From the NCBI GenBank assembly GCA_018661145.1, contig JABJIU010000103.1, forward strand, positions 1-36,826: 36,826 nt of DNA, in the 5' to 3' direction. Shown here piece after piece: positions 16,737 to 24,503 of this stretch. The translations under genes were made by a program, and so were the position numbers. The stretch's first letter is position 1. Each line of letters starts with the position of its first letter. This DNA comes from Pseudomonadota bacterium (GTDB taxonomy: Bacteria; Pseudomonadota; Gammaproteobacteria; Arenicellales; UBA868). The notes beneath the pieces were generated by a model. It was not told the DNA's origin and did no database searches. It was given only the letters and a program-made list of their open reading frames with translations.

Positions 16737-17903
16737 ATGAGCGACAACAACCGCCGAGGGTTTGCGCAAGCAGAGTTTGAGCAGCGGACCCAGACTGTCC
16801 AGAAGCTGATGCGCGAGTCTAGGCTCGATGCCATCCTGGTCACCACTGAGGCAGAGATCCGCTACTTCACGGGCTTTCACTCCCAGTTTTTTGAAAGCCC
16901 CACGCGCCCCTGGTTCGTGGTGGTGCCAGCGGATGGTAAGCCCATCGCGGTGATCCCCACCATTGGCGAGACCGGGATGGCTGCAACCTGGATAGACGAC
17001 ATCCATACCTGGCCCTCGCCCCGCCCCGCCGATGACGGTATCTCTTTGCTGACGAGCACCATTAGCGGCCTACCGGCGCGTCACGGGCGTTTCGGCCTAC
17101 CGCTCGGTCCTGAAAGCATATTGCGGATGCCCGCAGGGGATGCTCAGAAACTTGCCGATGCAATCCCTCACGAGGTAGTCGACTGCGCCGAAATGCTGCT
17201 GCGCCAGCGTTATGTGAAATCGCCGGCTGAGGTTGAGAAAATCCGGCGGGTTTGTGAGATCACCTCGGATGCGTTTGAAGCGCTGCCCAGTCACTCGCAG
17301 ATGGGTGACTCTGAGATCGATATCACCCGTCGTATGCGGATTGACCTCTTGGAGCGAGGTGCCGACGGCACGCCCTTCATGGTGGCGGGATCCGGCTCTG
17401 GCGGATACGACAGCATCATCATGGGCCCAACCCAGCGGCAGCCCCAAGCCGGTGACATTCTAATCATCGATACCGGTACCGTATTCGATGGCTATTTCTG
17501 TGATTTCGATCGTAACTTTGGCTTTGGTCATGTTGCTGATGATGTACGCCGGGCTAATGCAGCTGTTCATGAGGCGGTGGATGCCGGATTTGCAGCAGCA
17601 CGGCCAGGCGCGCGAATGTGTGACGTGTGGTCTGCGATGTCTCAGGTGATGGAGGACTTCGGCTCACTAGGCAACAGTATTGGCAGAATGGGTCATGGCC
17701 TGGGGATGCTGCTCACCGAGTGGCCATCCGTGCATCCGGACGATCGAAACATCCTTGAGCCGGGGGTGGTCATGACGCTCGAACCAGGTATGACATTCGC
17801 ACCGCGCCGCCAGTTGGTACACGAGGAAAATATCGTCATCACGGAATCGGGTGCCGAATATTTAACCCGTCGGGCACCGCCCGAAATTCCCGTGATCAAC
17901 TAG
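16737..17903 (+). CDS. M24 family metallohydrolase (Xaa-Pro peptidase or ectoine hydrolase-like)
   Basis: Pita-bread-fold protein of 388 residues with an N-terminal creatinase-type domain (to about 150) and an intact metal site: Asp245 (DTGT), Asp256 (CDFDR), His320 (MGHGLG), Glu349 (LEPGM) and Glu364 (HEEN). Family members cleave Xaa-Pro peptides or, as in ectoine hydrolase DoeA/EutD, open cyclic amidines. It starts six bases after the PLP lyase stop, with AAGGG upstream. Neighbouring EutA-like and PLP-lyase genes make a non-peptidase C-N hydrolase plausible, but the sequence alone does not decide. Unlike the creatinase at 28251, it keeps its metal ligands. Confidence 0.87.
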   Translation: MSDNNRRGFAQAEFEQRTQTVQKLMRESRLDAILVTTEAEIRYFTGFHSQFFESPTRPWFVVVPADGKPIAVIPTIGETGMAATWIDDIHTWPSPRPADDGISLLTSTISGLPARHGRFGLPLGPESILRMPAGDAQKLADAIPHEVVDCAEMLLRQRYVKSPAEVEKIRRVCEITSDAFEALPSHSQMGDSEIDITRRMRIDLLERGADGTPFMVAGSGSGGYDSIIMGPTQRQPQAGDILIIDTGTVFDGYFCDFDRNFGFGHVADDVRRANAAVHEAVDAGFAAARPGARMCDVWSAMSQVMEDFGSLGNSIGRMGHGLGMLLTEWPSVHPDDRNILEPGVVMTLEPGMTFAPRRQLVHEENIVITESGAEYLTRRAPPEIPVIN

Positions 17904-17951
17904 TCCGTGATGTAGGGACTCGCGCTTTTAATTGAATCTTGCTCTTCGCCA

Positions 17952-18851
17952 GTGCACGACGTCATTATTCTGGCCAATCCGCGAGCTGGTGCCGGACATG
18001 CCCAGACTCTGGCCCAGCGACTGATTCAGGATAGACAGTCGGGCAAAGAACCCTTGCTGCTGGAACCAACCAGCGCCGACCAGGCGCGATCCCAACTTGA
18101 TCAGGCCTTGACGGGAGGCGATCAACAGTTGGTAGTGATCGGCGGAGATGGCACCTTACACCTTGCTGTTAACCGGGTCCTGGAGAGAGGCTTTGGTGAG
18201 AAGGTCAACTTCCGTCTACTACCTGCCGGTAGTGGCAGTGATTTTTTCCGATCTTTACGATGTGCGCGGCGCATTGCCAACGAACCCCGGGACAGCCGCC
18301 AGCCTCCCACCTTTCCCGTGGACGCCCTGCAGGTTCAATGGGCGGACGGCAGCCGCCGCTATGGCATCAATACCGTGTCAGCTGGTCTCGCGGGTGATGT
18401 CAGCGCCGCCATGGCGGGCTCGGTAAAAAACGGGTTTGCGGCTTACCTTCGGGCGACCCTCAAAGCCTTTCTACATCATCGGCCCCGGCCGTTCTCAATC
18501 GCCATCGATGGCGTGCCCTTTTTTCATGGAGATCTCTCATTGATCGCGGTCACCAATGGAGCCTATTTTGGCCAGGGGATGAAAGTGGCTCCAAAGGCCG
18601 AGATTGATGATGGTCAGGCAGAAATCGTTGCCGCCAGGGCTATGTCGCGGCAGCGACTGTTTTTCCGGCTTCTGAGGATATATCTTGGCAATCACCTGGG
18701 TGCGCCCTATGTGCTCTACCGGCGCGGTCAGGAAATATCAATCCATCATGTATCGCCGAGCAGTCTTGATATCGATGGAGAACATCTGCCAGGCGGCGAT
18801 GTCACCATCCGGGTAATTCCAGATGCACTCAAGTTCTCCCGTGATTCTTAA
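17952..18851 (+). CDS. Diacylglycerol kinase-family lipid kinase
   Basis: 299 residues with the DAGK catalytic domain: NPRAGAG at 9-15, GGDGT at 64-68 for ATP binding, and LLPAGSGSDFFRSL. The C-terminal domain ends in DIDGEHLPGGDVTIRVIP, the usual YegS/DagK ending. Such enzymes phosphorylate diacylglycerol, sphingoid bases or other lipids at the membrane. The start is GTG 17952; no ATG is available without losing the nucleotide-binding strand. It is 48 bases after the M24 gene and probably not part of the same pathway. It is convergent with the alpha/beta hydrolase gene. Confidence 0.88.
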   Translation: MHDVIILANPRAGAGHAQTLAQRLIQDRQSGKEPLLLEPTSADQARSQLDQALTGGDQQLVVIGGDGTLHLAVNRVLERGFGEKVNFRLLPAGSGSDFFRSLRCARRIANEPRDSRQPPTFPVDALQVQWADGSRRYGINTVSAGLAGDVSAAMAGSVKNGFAAYLRATLKAFLHHRPRPFSIAIDGVPFFHGDLSLIAVTNGAYFGQGMKVAPKAEIDDGQAEIVAARAMSRQRLFFRLLRIYLGNHLGAPYVLYRRGQEISIHHVSPSSLDIDGEHLPGGDVTIRVIPDALKFSRDS

Positions 18852-18869
18852 GCATTCCTAGCGCTTAAG
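18847..18869. terminator. Small inverted repeat between convergent genes
   Basis: CTTAAGC (18847-18853) and GCTTAAG (18863-18869) pair around a nine-base loop that spans the convergent stop codons. It could stop both transcripts, but no good U-tract follows on either strand. Confidence 0.3.
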
Positions 18870-19874
18870 CGTACTTTCAAAAAAATCCACAAGGATTGCC
18901 TGGTAACGGTCAGGTTCAAGCAGCAGGCCCTCAATATGATCTGCGGCTTCGAAACTGTGCAGGGCCACCTGCTGGCCGCGCGCGCTGGCAAAGCGGACCA
19001 ACTCCCTGGCGTTGTTATAGGCAACTCTTGAATCCGCTGTCCCGTGCAGCACCTGAACAGGACGCTGGTCCATCCGGGAAATCCCGTCAGCCGGTGTGAC
19101 CGCCATCAGATCCTTCCCCCGGATGCGGGCTGCCCAGTAGGCCGCTCGCCAGAGAAATCCTGGAAAGCCCTGATACTCGACCTCATGGGTCGCTGCCTTG
19201 TTGAAATCGAATACTGGGGCCTCAAGGCTGAACGCTGCGATATCGGAATTCTTTGCAGCGACGATGAGTGCGGCCAGTGCACCGCCGGAAACTCCATGCA
19301 CCCCAAGGCGTGACAGCGGTATCGCTTTTACGCTCTTGAGCCAATGTGCGGCCGTCAGGATGTCATCAGATTCGTCCTGCCCTGCTGAATGCCGACCGTC
19401 TTCACAGGTCGTTTCTCCCTGATCACGAAGATCAATCAAAAGAATATTGAAACCTGCCCGCGCCAGCATGGCTGCAGGCATCAGGGTATCAAAGTTATGT
19501 CGTGAACTGTCGATCCCATGTACGACAATGACGGTGGCTTTGTTGCTGGGAAAGTTCGGCGTCATCCACCACCCGGCAATCGTCACAGCGCGGTGAGGAT
19601 CCCGAATCCGGACTGTCTCGACAGGAATATCAGGCACCCACCATGCGGACAGATCATGACCTACCCAGCGATCCCAACCCGAACCCCGGAACGGTCCCCT
19701 GCCCGAACCCGGAGTGACAAATCGGGTTGGCGTGTTGGCGGCATGGTCGGTGTGGATGCCGCAGAAGACCTTCGTGCCGGTGCGATATACATAATCGCCC
19801 ACGCCAAGCAGGCCTACAAAAGCAACGAGGACTATGACGCCGGTTACTTTCAGTGTCCGCCGGATTAGTTTCAT
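18858..19874 (-). CDS. Membrane-anchored alpha/beta hydrolase
   Basis: 338 residues. The N-terminus MKLIRR followed by about 20 hydrophobic residues is a signal anchor, placing the enzyme outside the cytosol. The hydrolase core shows VVHGID near 118-122 (oxyanion region), nucleophile Ser196 in GVSGG, Asp281 in HGTADSRV and His313 in EAADHIEG, a complete triad. It resembles the Mlr-like serine-hydrolase/BEM46-type extracytoplasmic hydrolases; no substrate can be assigned. It is the third gene of a minus-strand group, 47 bases after the DUF3604 gene. Confidence 0.82.
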   Translation of the reverse strand: MKLIRRTLKVTGVIVLVAFVGLLGVGDYVYRTGTKVFCGIHTDHAANTPTRFVTPGSGRGPFRGSGWDRWVGHDLSAWWVPDIPVETVRIRDPHRAVTIAGWWMTPNFPSNKATVIVVHGIDSSRHNFDTLMPAAMLARAGFNILLIDLRDQGETTCEDGRHSAGQDESDDILTAAHWLKSVKAIPLSRLGVHGVSGGALAALIVAAKNSDIAAFSLEAPVFDFNKAATHEVEYQGFPGFLWRAAYWAARIRGKDLMAVTPADGISRMDQRPVQVLHGTADSRVAYNNARELVRFASARGQQVALHSFEAADHIEGLLLEPDRYQAILVDFFESTLKR

Positions 19875-19921
19875 CTTGATATCTAAGGCCTACCAAAAAC
19901 TCTGAAGCACTGAAACCGCCG

Positions 19922-22255
19922 CTACCGGAACACGTAGATCGGGCTGCTCCACGCCTGGAATCCGTCTTCAGTGGTCACACAGACCCACAGCGGGTTGTCA
20001 GCCCCGGTTTTCAAAGGAACCTTGATCTTGGCATTGACCGTGCGGTGGGGATTGCTCTCGGGCAAACGAAAGACGCGGACTTTCCGCTCCAGGCCTCCTG
20101 CATCCATTACTGTATCTTCTATACCGATCTCTGAAAGGGATCCATTTAGCGAACCTAAATTGGTCTCAATACTAAACCTCGCATCGGTAACATCATCGAG
20201 CCAGACGTCAAAACCACCAAAGTTGCCGGTGGTGATCGCGTCGAAAACAACGACGTCACGGCCGCGCTGCTCGAGCTTTCGCTCATGATTCCAGGCATTG
20301 ATCTTGTCCAGCCGCCGGATAGACGCCCCTTCAAAACGGACCTGTCCTTTCCAATTGGTTTCACGACCGCGTCCCCGGTACTCTGCACCACTCCAGACCA
20401 CCCGGATACGCTCCCCCAGGTCATCTTCCGAGAACCCGCGAAGAGTCTGAACAACCTCAAGCCCATTACGGATCTCAATACGCTCAATCGGACCCTGCGC
20501 CGACACTTCAACCGCAAGCGTTACCTCGGCATCCTCCGTCTGGACAATGTCGCCCATCATGGCCCGCGAGACGGTATCAAAGCCAGCATCCGGGAAGACA
20601 TTGGGGTCGTCGTGATAGCACTTACCCCCCGCAGCCAGTTCGGCACGTACATCGAGAAACAATCGAGTTCCCGTTGTGCCGTAGTGATGACGCCGACGCA
20701 GACACTCAAAGATGCCATCCCGTGTCAGGGATGCGGCAAGAAAACAGGTCAGGCCGCCATATGCACCGAACATCGAAGCTCCCGGATAACTCGCCCCGGG
20801 CCGGCCCTTGTGGCCGTCACTGTTGCAGACCACACCGCTGCGGTGACCCAACGCAAAACCGTCGGTCAGCATCCATTCAAAAGTGCCCCAGGCAGAATGA
20901 ATCTCCATCGAGCGTTCCAGTCGCGCATCGTGGGCGTAAGCGATATCCGCATATCTGCCACCAACATGGGCATAGACCACACAATCCTCATCTGAAAGCG
21001 CCTCGAAGAGCAGGTTCGCATCGGGCGCATCAGTGTCAAGATCCTCACGCTCTGGCAGCAAGGCATGAGATGAGCGCCGAATCTGGCGCCCCTCGTTTCG
21101 GAAATATACGTTGCGATCGCCACCGACCGCCGTGTTGCCCGACCACTCGTATCCAGGGAAGGTCACAAACCGATCTTCTTCCAGAAACTCATGTGAAAGT
21201 TCGTTGAGGTAAGACCAGAACTTGTTATTGACCTGAAAATCATTTGCCTGATGAGAGGTCAGATCGAGAAATGCACAGTCGCGGGCAAAGGTGAAGTAAC
21301 TTCTTGCCGTGCCGATGCCGATGGATTCACCCGACTGTCCGTGCAGATCTCCCCAGTAACCGCTGTATTGATCCTGTCGGATCAGCATCGGATGTGATTG
21401 CGCCACCGTGTTGCCGGTATCGCGTTGCAACACTGTGATCCGAAGTTCTCCCTCTTCTTTGACCCGCAAGTTATCAAAACTAACCGACCGCTGACCCAGG
21501 GGATAGTCGAATGTCTCGGGTAGACCCTCTACAGGCAGCGTGGATTCAAAGCGAACCTCGGCACAGGCGAGTGGTGTGGGGTTTCCCCACTTATCCTCCG
21601 CCTTCAGGCCGAAATGGAACCGCTCCCCGGGCCGGCGCAGGCTGGACAACACCGCCCGCCAGACCACGGGGTTGCCGGACACGATGTCGATGGTAGGCGT
21701 GTCGGGAATCGGGACGAAATGTCCGACCGCACAGACATCCGCCAGCACTTTGAACTCAAAATCCGTCTCAACCATGGTCTGAAGCTTGAGTCCATTCGAG
21801 CCATCGCACGTATCCCCAAAGACAATTGTGATGGTGTCACCCTCACGCATGTACCCGTTCGACACATTGACTGTGAGGGATTTCCAACGGGGCCTAGCAC
21901 TCATGCCCCGTCCCGCGTAGTTCACCGACAAAGTAACACCGTTGCTGGCACGAGCCGTGACATAGTTATCATCAGCAGGATCCGTCGTCTGCAATCTGCC
22001 GGTATCACCCATTGCCCGGAACACCACGCGTATCGCCCCGGTGTCATCGAGTCCAAAACGACCAACGGTGTAGGTCAGGGTAAAGGTCTGATAACTCCGG
22101 ACCTCAAAGCGGCCCCGCGGACTGATCTGGGCATGACCATACAGCACTGGATCCGCTCCAGGCTCGACCGGCGTCCATCCCTCTCCAACGTAGTCGGAAT
22201 CCACGAGTCGGTCGACTTCTGGGTACGTATTTTCAGGAGGCTTGGGTGCTGTCAT
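19922..22255 (-). CDS. DUF3604 family protein with PHP-like metal site
   Basis: 777 residues without a signal peptide. Residues 1 to about 290 look like beta-sandwich domains; from about 300 the DUF3604 core shows clustered likely metal ligands: GDLHGQS (Asp303, His305), TSHQAND (His335), GYEW (Glu370), AHVGG (His430), EIHS (Glu451, His453) and NSDGHKG (Asp480, His482). The pattern recalls the PHP phosphoesterase fold. DUF3604 proteins have no settled function that I know of. It starts 12 bases after the dioxygenase-like gene stop, so the two are probably coupled. A phosphodiesterase or hydrolase acting on an external compound is a guess. Confidence 0.85.
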   Translation of the reverse strand: MTAPKPPENTYPEVDRLVDSDYVGEGWTPVEPGADPVLYGHAQISPRGRFEVRSYQTFTLTYTVGRFGLDDTGAIRVVFRAMGDTGRLQTTDPADDNYVTARASNGVTLSVNYAGRGMSARPRWKSLTVNVSNGYMREGDTITIVFGDTCDGSNGLKLQTMVETDFEFKVLADVCAVGHFVPIPDTPTIDIVSGNPVVWRAVLSSLRRPGERFHFGLKAEDKWGNPTPLACAEVRFESTLPVEGLPETFDYPLGQRSVSFDNLRVKEEGELRITVLQRDTGNTVAQSHPMLIRQDQYSGYWGDLHGQSGESIGIGTARSYFTFARDCAFLDLTSHQANDFQVNNKFWSYLNELSHEFLEEDRFVTFPGYEWSGNTAVGGDRNVYFRNEGRQIRRSSHALLPEREDLDTDAPDANLLFEALSDEDCVVYAHVGGRYADIAYAHDARLERSMEIHSAWGTFEWMLTDGFALGHRSGVVCNSDGHKGRPGASYPGASMFGAYGGLTCFLAASLTRDGIFECLRRRHHYGTTGTRLFLDVRAELAAGGKCYHDDPNVFPDAGFDTVSRAMMGDIVQTEDAEVTLAVEVSAQGPIERIEIRNGLEVVQTLRGFSEDDLGERIRVVWSGAEYRGRGRETNWKGQVRFEGASIRRLDKINAWNHERKLEQRGRDVVVFDAITTGNFGGFDVWLDDVTDARFSIETNLGSLNGSLSEIGIEDTVMDAGGLERKVRVFRLPESNPHRTVNAKIKVPLKTGADNPLWVCVTTEDGFQAWSSPIYVFR

Positions 22256-22267
22256 AAGTTCTGCCTG

Positions 22268-22948
22268 CTAGTCCTGCAGAGGAGGATAGGCCAGCGCAGC
22301 GACCAGGTGCACTCGTCGGTCAATACCGCCGTTAATGGCCGTGTGGTAACCGCGGGTATCGGTGAAGTACACGGAACCATCGGCCGGCAAATGCGTTACA
22401 TGATGATTGACGATAAAAAGTGCACCGGGATTTGTGATGATCGGAATATGAAGTCGTGGCTCCGGATCCCGATGCCAAGAGTTGCAGTTATAGACACCTT
22501 TGGAAAGGATCCGCACCCGCCCGATGGGGAAACGCTGGGACAATTTCCGATGGACCTCTTCGAAATAGGTCCCGACAAAGCGCGAATCGAACTCGCTGTA
22601 GGCAGATTCATCAACATAGTCCTCGCACGCTTCCTCCACGTAGCGCTCATCCTTTCGCATCCAGTAGCGACCTGACAGGTCATTTGCGGTGAGGTCACTC
22701 TGGCCTGCCCGGTGCGTCAGGGGCAAGATATTAAAACCGTGCTCCTTCCATTCGCCGCCAAGATAACCCGAACATGCCACACAGGTTTCCAGTGCCTGAC
22801 GCAATTGCTCGATATCAAACTTCAACTCGAGTCGGTGGATACCGTCTCCCGGCAAAAAACCCGCTACCGATTCTGTCTCAGGGGGATATGCCAAGCATCT
22901 CTCAACGAGGCTCGTATCATTATCCTGCAGACGATTGGGCTCGTTCAT
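22268..22948 (-). CDS. Aspartyl/asparaginyl beta-hydroxylase-like dioxygenase
   Basis: I choose ATG 22948 (MNEPNRLQ) because GGAGAG lies eight bases upstream; the track start at 22969 has none. The 226-residue protein has the double-stranded beta-helix iron site of the Asp/Arg hydroxylase family: HRD (His159, Asp161), then RLHIPIITNPG, and His202 in GYHTAINGG with Arg212 and His214 (RRVHL) for 2-oxoglutarate. Family members hydroxylate Asp/Asn side chains or small molecules using Fe(II), O2 and 2-oxoglutarate. The target is unknown; close coupling to the DUF3604 gene suggests a shared pathway. Confidence 0.78.
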   Translation of the reverse strand: MNEPNRLQDNDTSLVERCLAYPPETESVAGFLPGDGIHRLELKFDIEQLRQALETCVACSGYLGGEWKEHGFNILPLTHRAGQSDLTANDLSGRYWMRKDERYVEEACEDYVDESAYSEFDSRFVGTYFEEVHRKLSQRFPIGRVRILSKGVYNCNSWHRDPEPRLHIPIITNPGALFIVNHHVTHLPADGSVYFTDTRGYHTAINGGIDRRVHLVAALAYPPLQD

Positions 22949-23211
22949 GTAGTCTCTCCGGAGCAGCATGTTGTACCGCGTAATATCTTTATCCGCGAAA
23001 ACATCAATAAGAATTGCTTCATCACCTCATTCCATTGGAATCTACCCTATGACGATATGCGCCTCTGGAGAAAACCGACCCTCTCTATATGGTGCGCGAC
23101 ATGATCATCTTTGCGCAATGATGGTGCGACGGGACCTCCCGCCTTGCAATTATGAACTGTTATGACAGGTGTTAGACTCATTCGGCGTTACATCACGTTG
23201 ACAATCATCCC
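22949..23211. other. Divergent intergenic spacer, 263 bases
   Basis: Separates the minus-strand dioxygenase group from the plus-strand HpcH/HpaI group and should hold promoters for both. The ORF-track entries here have no family resemblance or supporting start signals. I see AT-rich stretches (around 22981-23010 and 23144-23165) but no -35/-10 pair good enough to call, and no clear inverted repeat. Confidence 0.5.
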
Positions 23212-24000
23212 ATGGCAGGCCCATCGATAAAACAACAACTCCGCTCAGGTGCGCGACTGAACGGGTGCTGGATCGAGACCTTCAGTCCGATTGCCGCAGA
23301 GATCATGGCGATGAGCGGTTATGACACCGCGATGATAGATCTTGAGCATGGGCCGGGTTCTTTCACCGAAGCGGTAGTGATGATGCAGGCGCTAAGTGCT
23401 TACCCCTGCAAGCCGATGATCAGGGCAACTAGTGCCGACCCGGCTGTGATCAAGCGAGTACTTGATATCGGGCCATTGGGCATGATGGTGCCCAACGTAC
23501 GAAGTGTTAAAGAAGCCCATGATGTGGTTGCGGCATGCCGGTATGGGCCTCAAGGATTTCGCGGCGCCGCACCGGCTTTGCTGCGCGCGACCGGCTATGG
23601 CAAGGACGTAGCCGATTACGAGCGCTGGATGGCCGAGGAATTTCTGTTGATTATCCAAATCGAATCCAAAGAGGCAGTTTCCGATATCGAGGCGATCGCT
23701 GCGGTAGAAGGCATTGATATGCTGTTTATTGGACCGATTGATCTTTCGGCATCTCTAGGCGCGCTCGGGCAATTCGACCGGGCAGAATTTATCCAAGCCT
23801 TCGAGAGGATTGAGCGAGCGGTCCTTGACGCGGGTAAGTATCTCGGTGCCATTGCCTTTGCAGATTGGGATAGTGGGCGTCTTTATCGAAACGGCCATCA
23901 TCTGGTGCTCTCCGGTGCGGATACGCTCCTGTTACGTGAAGCGGCGGGCCGTGATGTTAAGCAACTGCGCCAGGCTTGCCAAGACGCATCCCAGTCCTGA
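23212..24000 (+). CDS. HpcH/HpaI aldolase/citrate lyase family protein
   Basis: Class II pyruvate-type aldolase of 262 residues, the normal size for HpaI/GarL-type enzymes, which reversibly split 4-hydroxy-2-oxo acids into pyruvate and an aldehyde. Motifs are MIDLEHGPGSF at 41-51, Arg71 (MIRA), metal-binding Glu151 (QIESKEA) and Asp177 (IGPIDLSASLG). The ATG at 23212 has no obvious ribosome-binding site. It is followed closely by the DUF1330 and FAD/NAD(P) genes. The aldehyde partner is unknown. Confidence 0.9.
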   Translation: MAGPSIKQQLRSGARLNGCWIETFSPIAAEIMAMSGYDTAMIDLEHGPGSFTEAVVMMQALSAYPCKPMIRATSADPAVIKRVLDIGPLGMMVPNVRSVKEAHDVVAACRYGPQGFRGAAPALLRATGYGKDVADYERWMAEEFLLIIQIESKEAVSDIEAIAAVEGIDMLFIGPIDLSASLGALGQFDRAEFIQAFERIERAVLDAGKYLGAIAFADWDSGRLYRNGHHLVLSGADTLLLREAAGRDVKQLRQACQDASQS

Positions 24001-24039
24001 TAAACCCTCTCCACCGTTCGAGTTAAAAGGGCTGCTTTG

Positions 24040-24465
24040 ATGACGCAATATGTCGATCCGACCAAAGAAACCTTTGCCGCGTTCCGTCAAAGTGACCGTG
24101 AAGGCCCCATCCACATGCTGAATCTGGTTCGGTTCAGGGAAAAAGCAGCTTACCCTGACGGACGGGATGTCACGGGTGTCCAGGCATACGCCGCCTACGG
24201 GAATGGGAGTTATCCGGTCTTTTCAAAACTGGGAGGACGGATCGTATGGCGCGGCAACTTCGAACTCATGCTGATAGGTCCGGGGGAGGAGGCATGGGAT
24301 GAGTGCTTTATCGCTGAGTACCCTTCTGTCTCTGCCTTTGTCGAGATGATCCGCGATCCCGCCTATCGAGAAGCGGTCAAGCACCGGCAGGCTGCGGTGT
24401 TGGACTCGCGGCTGATCCGGATGGCTCCGGCCGAAGCTGGCACGGGGTTTGGCAACGACGGCTAG
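24040..24465 (+). CDS. DUF1330 family protein
   Basis: 141 residues. I use ATG 24040; the track begins one codon earlier at TTG. The segment GPIHMLNLVRFREKAAYPDG, then the YGNGSYPVF region, WRGNFELMLIGPGEEAWDECFIAEYPS and FVEMIRDPAYREAVKHRQAAVLDSRLI are characteristic of DUF1330, a ferredoxin-like (dimeric alpha/beta barrel) family with no firm function. It lies 39 bases after the HpcH/HpaI aldolase, probably in one transcript. Confidence 0.82.
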   Translation: MTQYVDPTKETFAAFRQSDREGPIHMLNLVRFREKAAYPDGRDVTGVQAYAAYGNGSYPVFSKLGGRIVWRGNFELMLIGPGEEAWDECFIAEYPSVSAFVEMIRDPAYREAVKHRQAAVLDSRLIRMAPAEAGTGFGNDG

Positions 24466-24503
24466 CGTCACAGCAATCTCCCGTTCAAGGCGTTTGACAG
24501 TTC

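Noticed and set aside
17902-17920. AGTCC / GGACT small hairpin after the M24 gene with a nearby TTTT
   Set aside because: Only five pairs, and the T-run is separated by CGCGC; too weak to call a terminator.
22712-23165. Several plus-strand ORFs over the dioxygenase gene and its upstream spacer
   Set aside because: Mostly antisense shadows of the dioxygenase-like gene; the spacer parts look non-coding.
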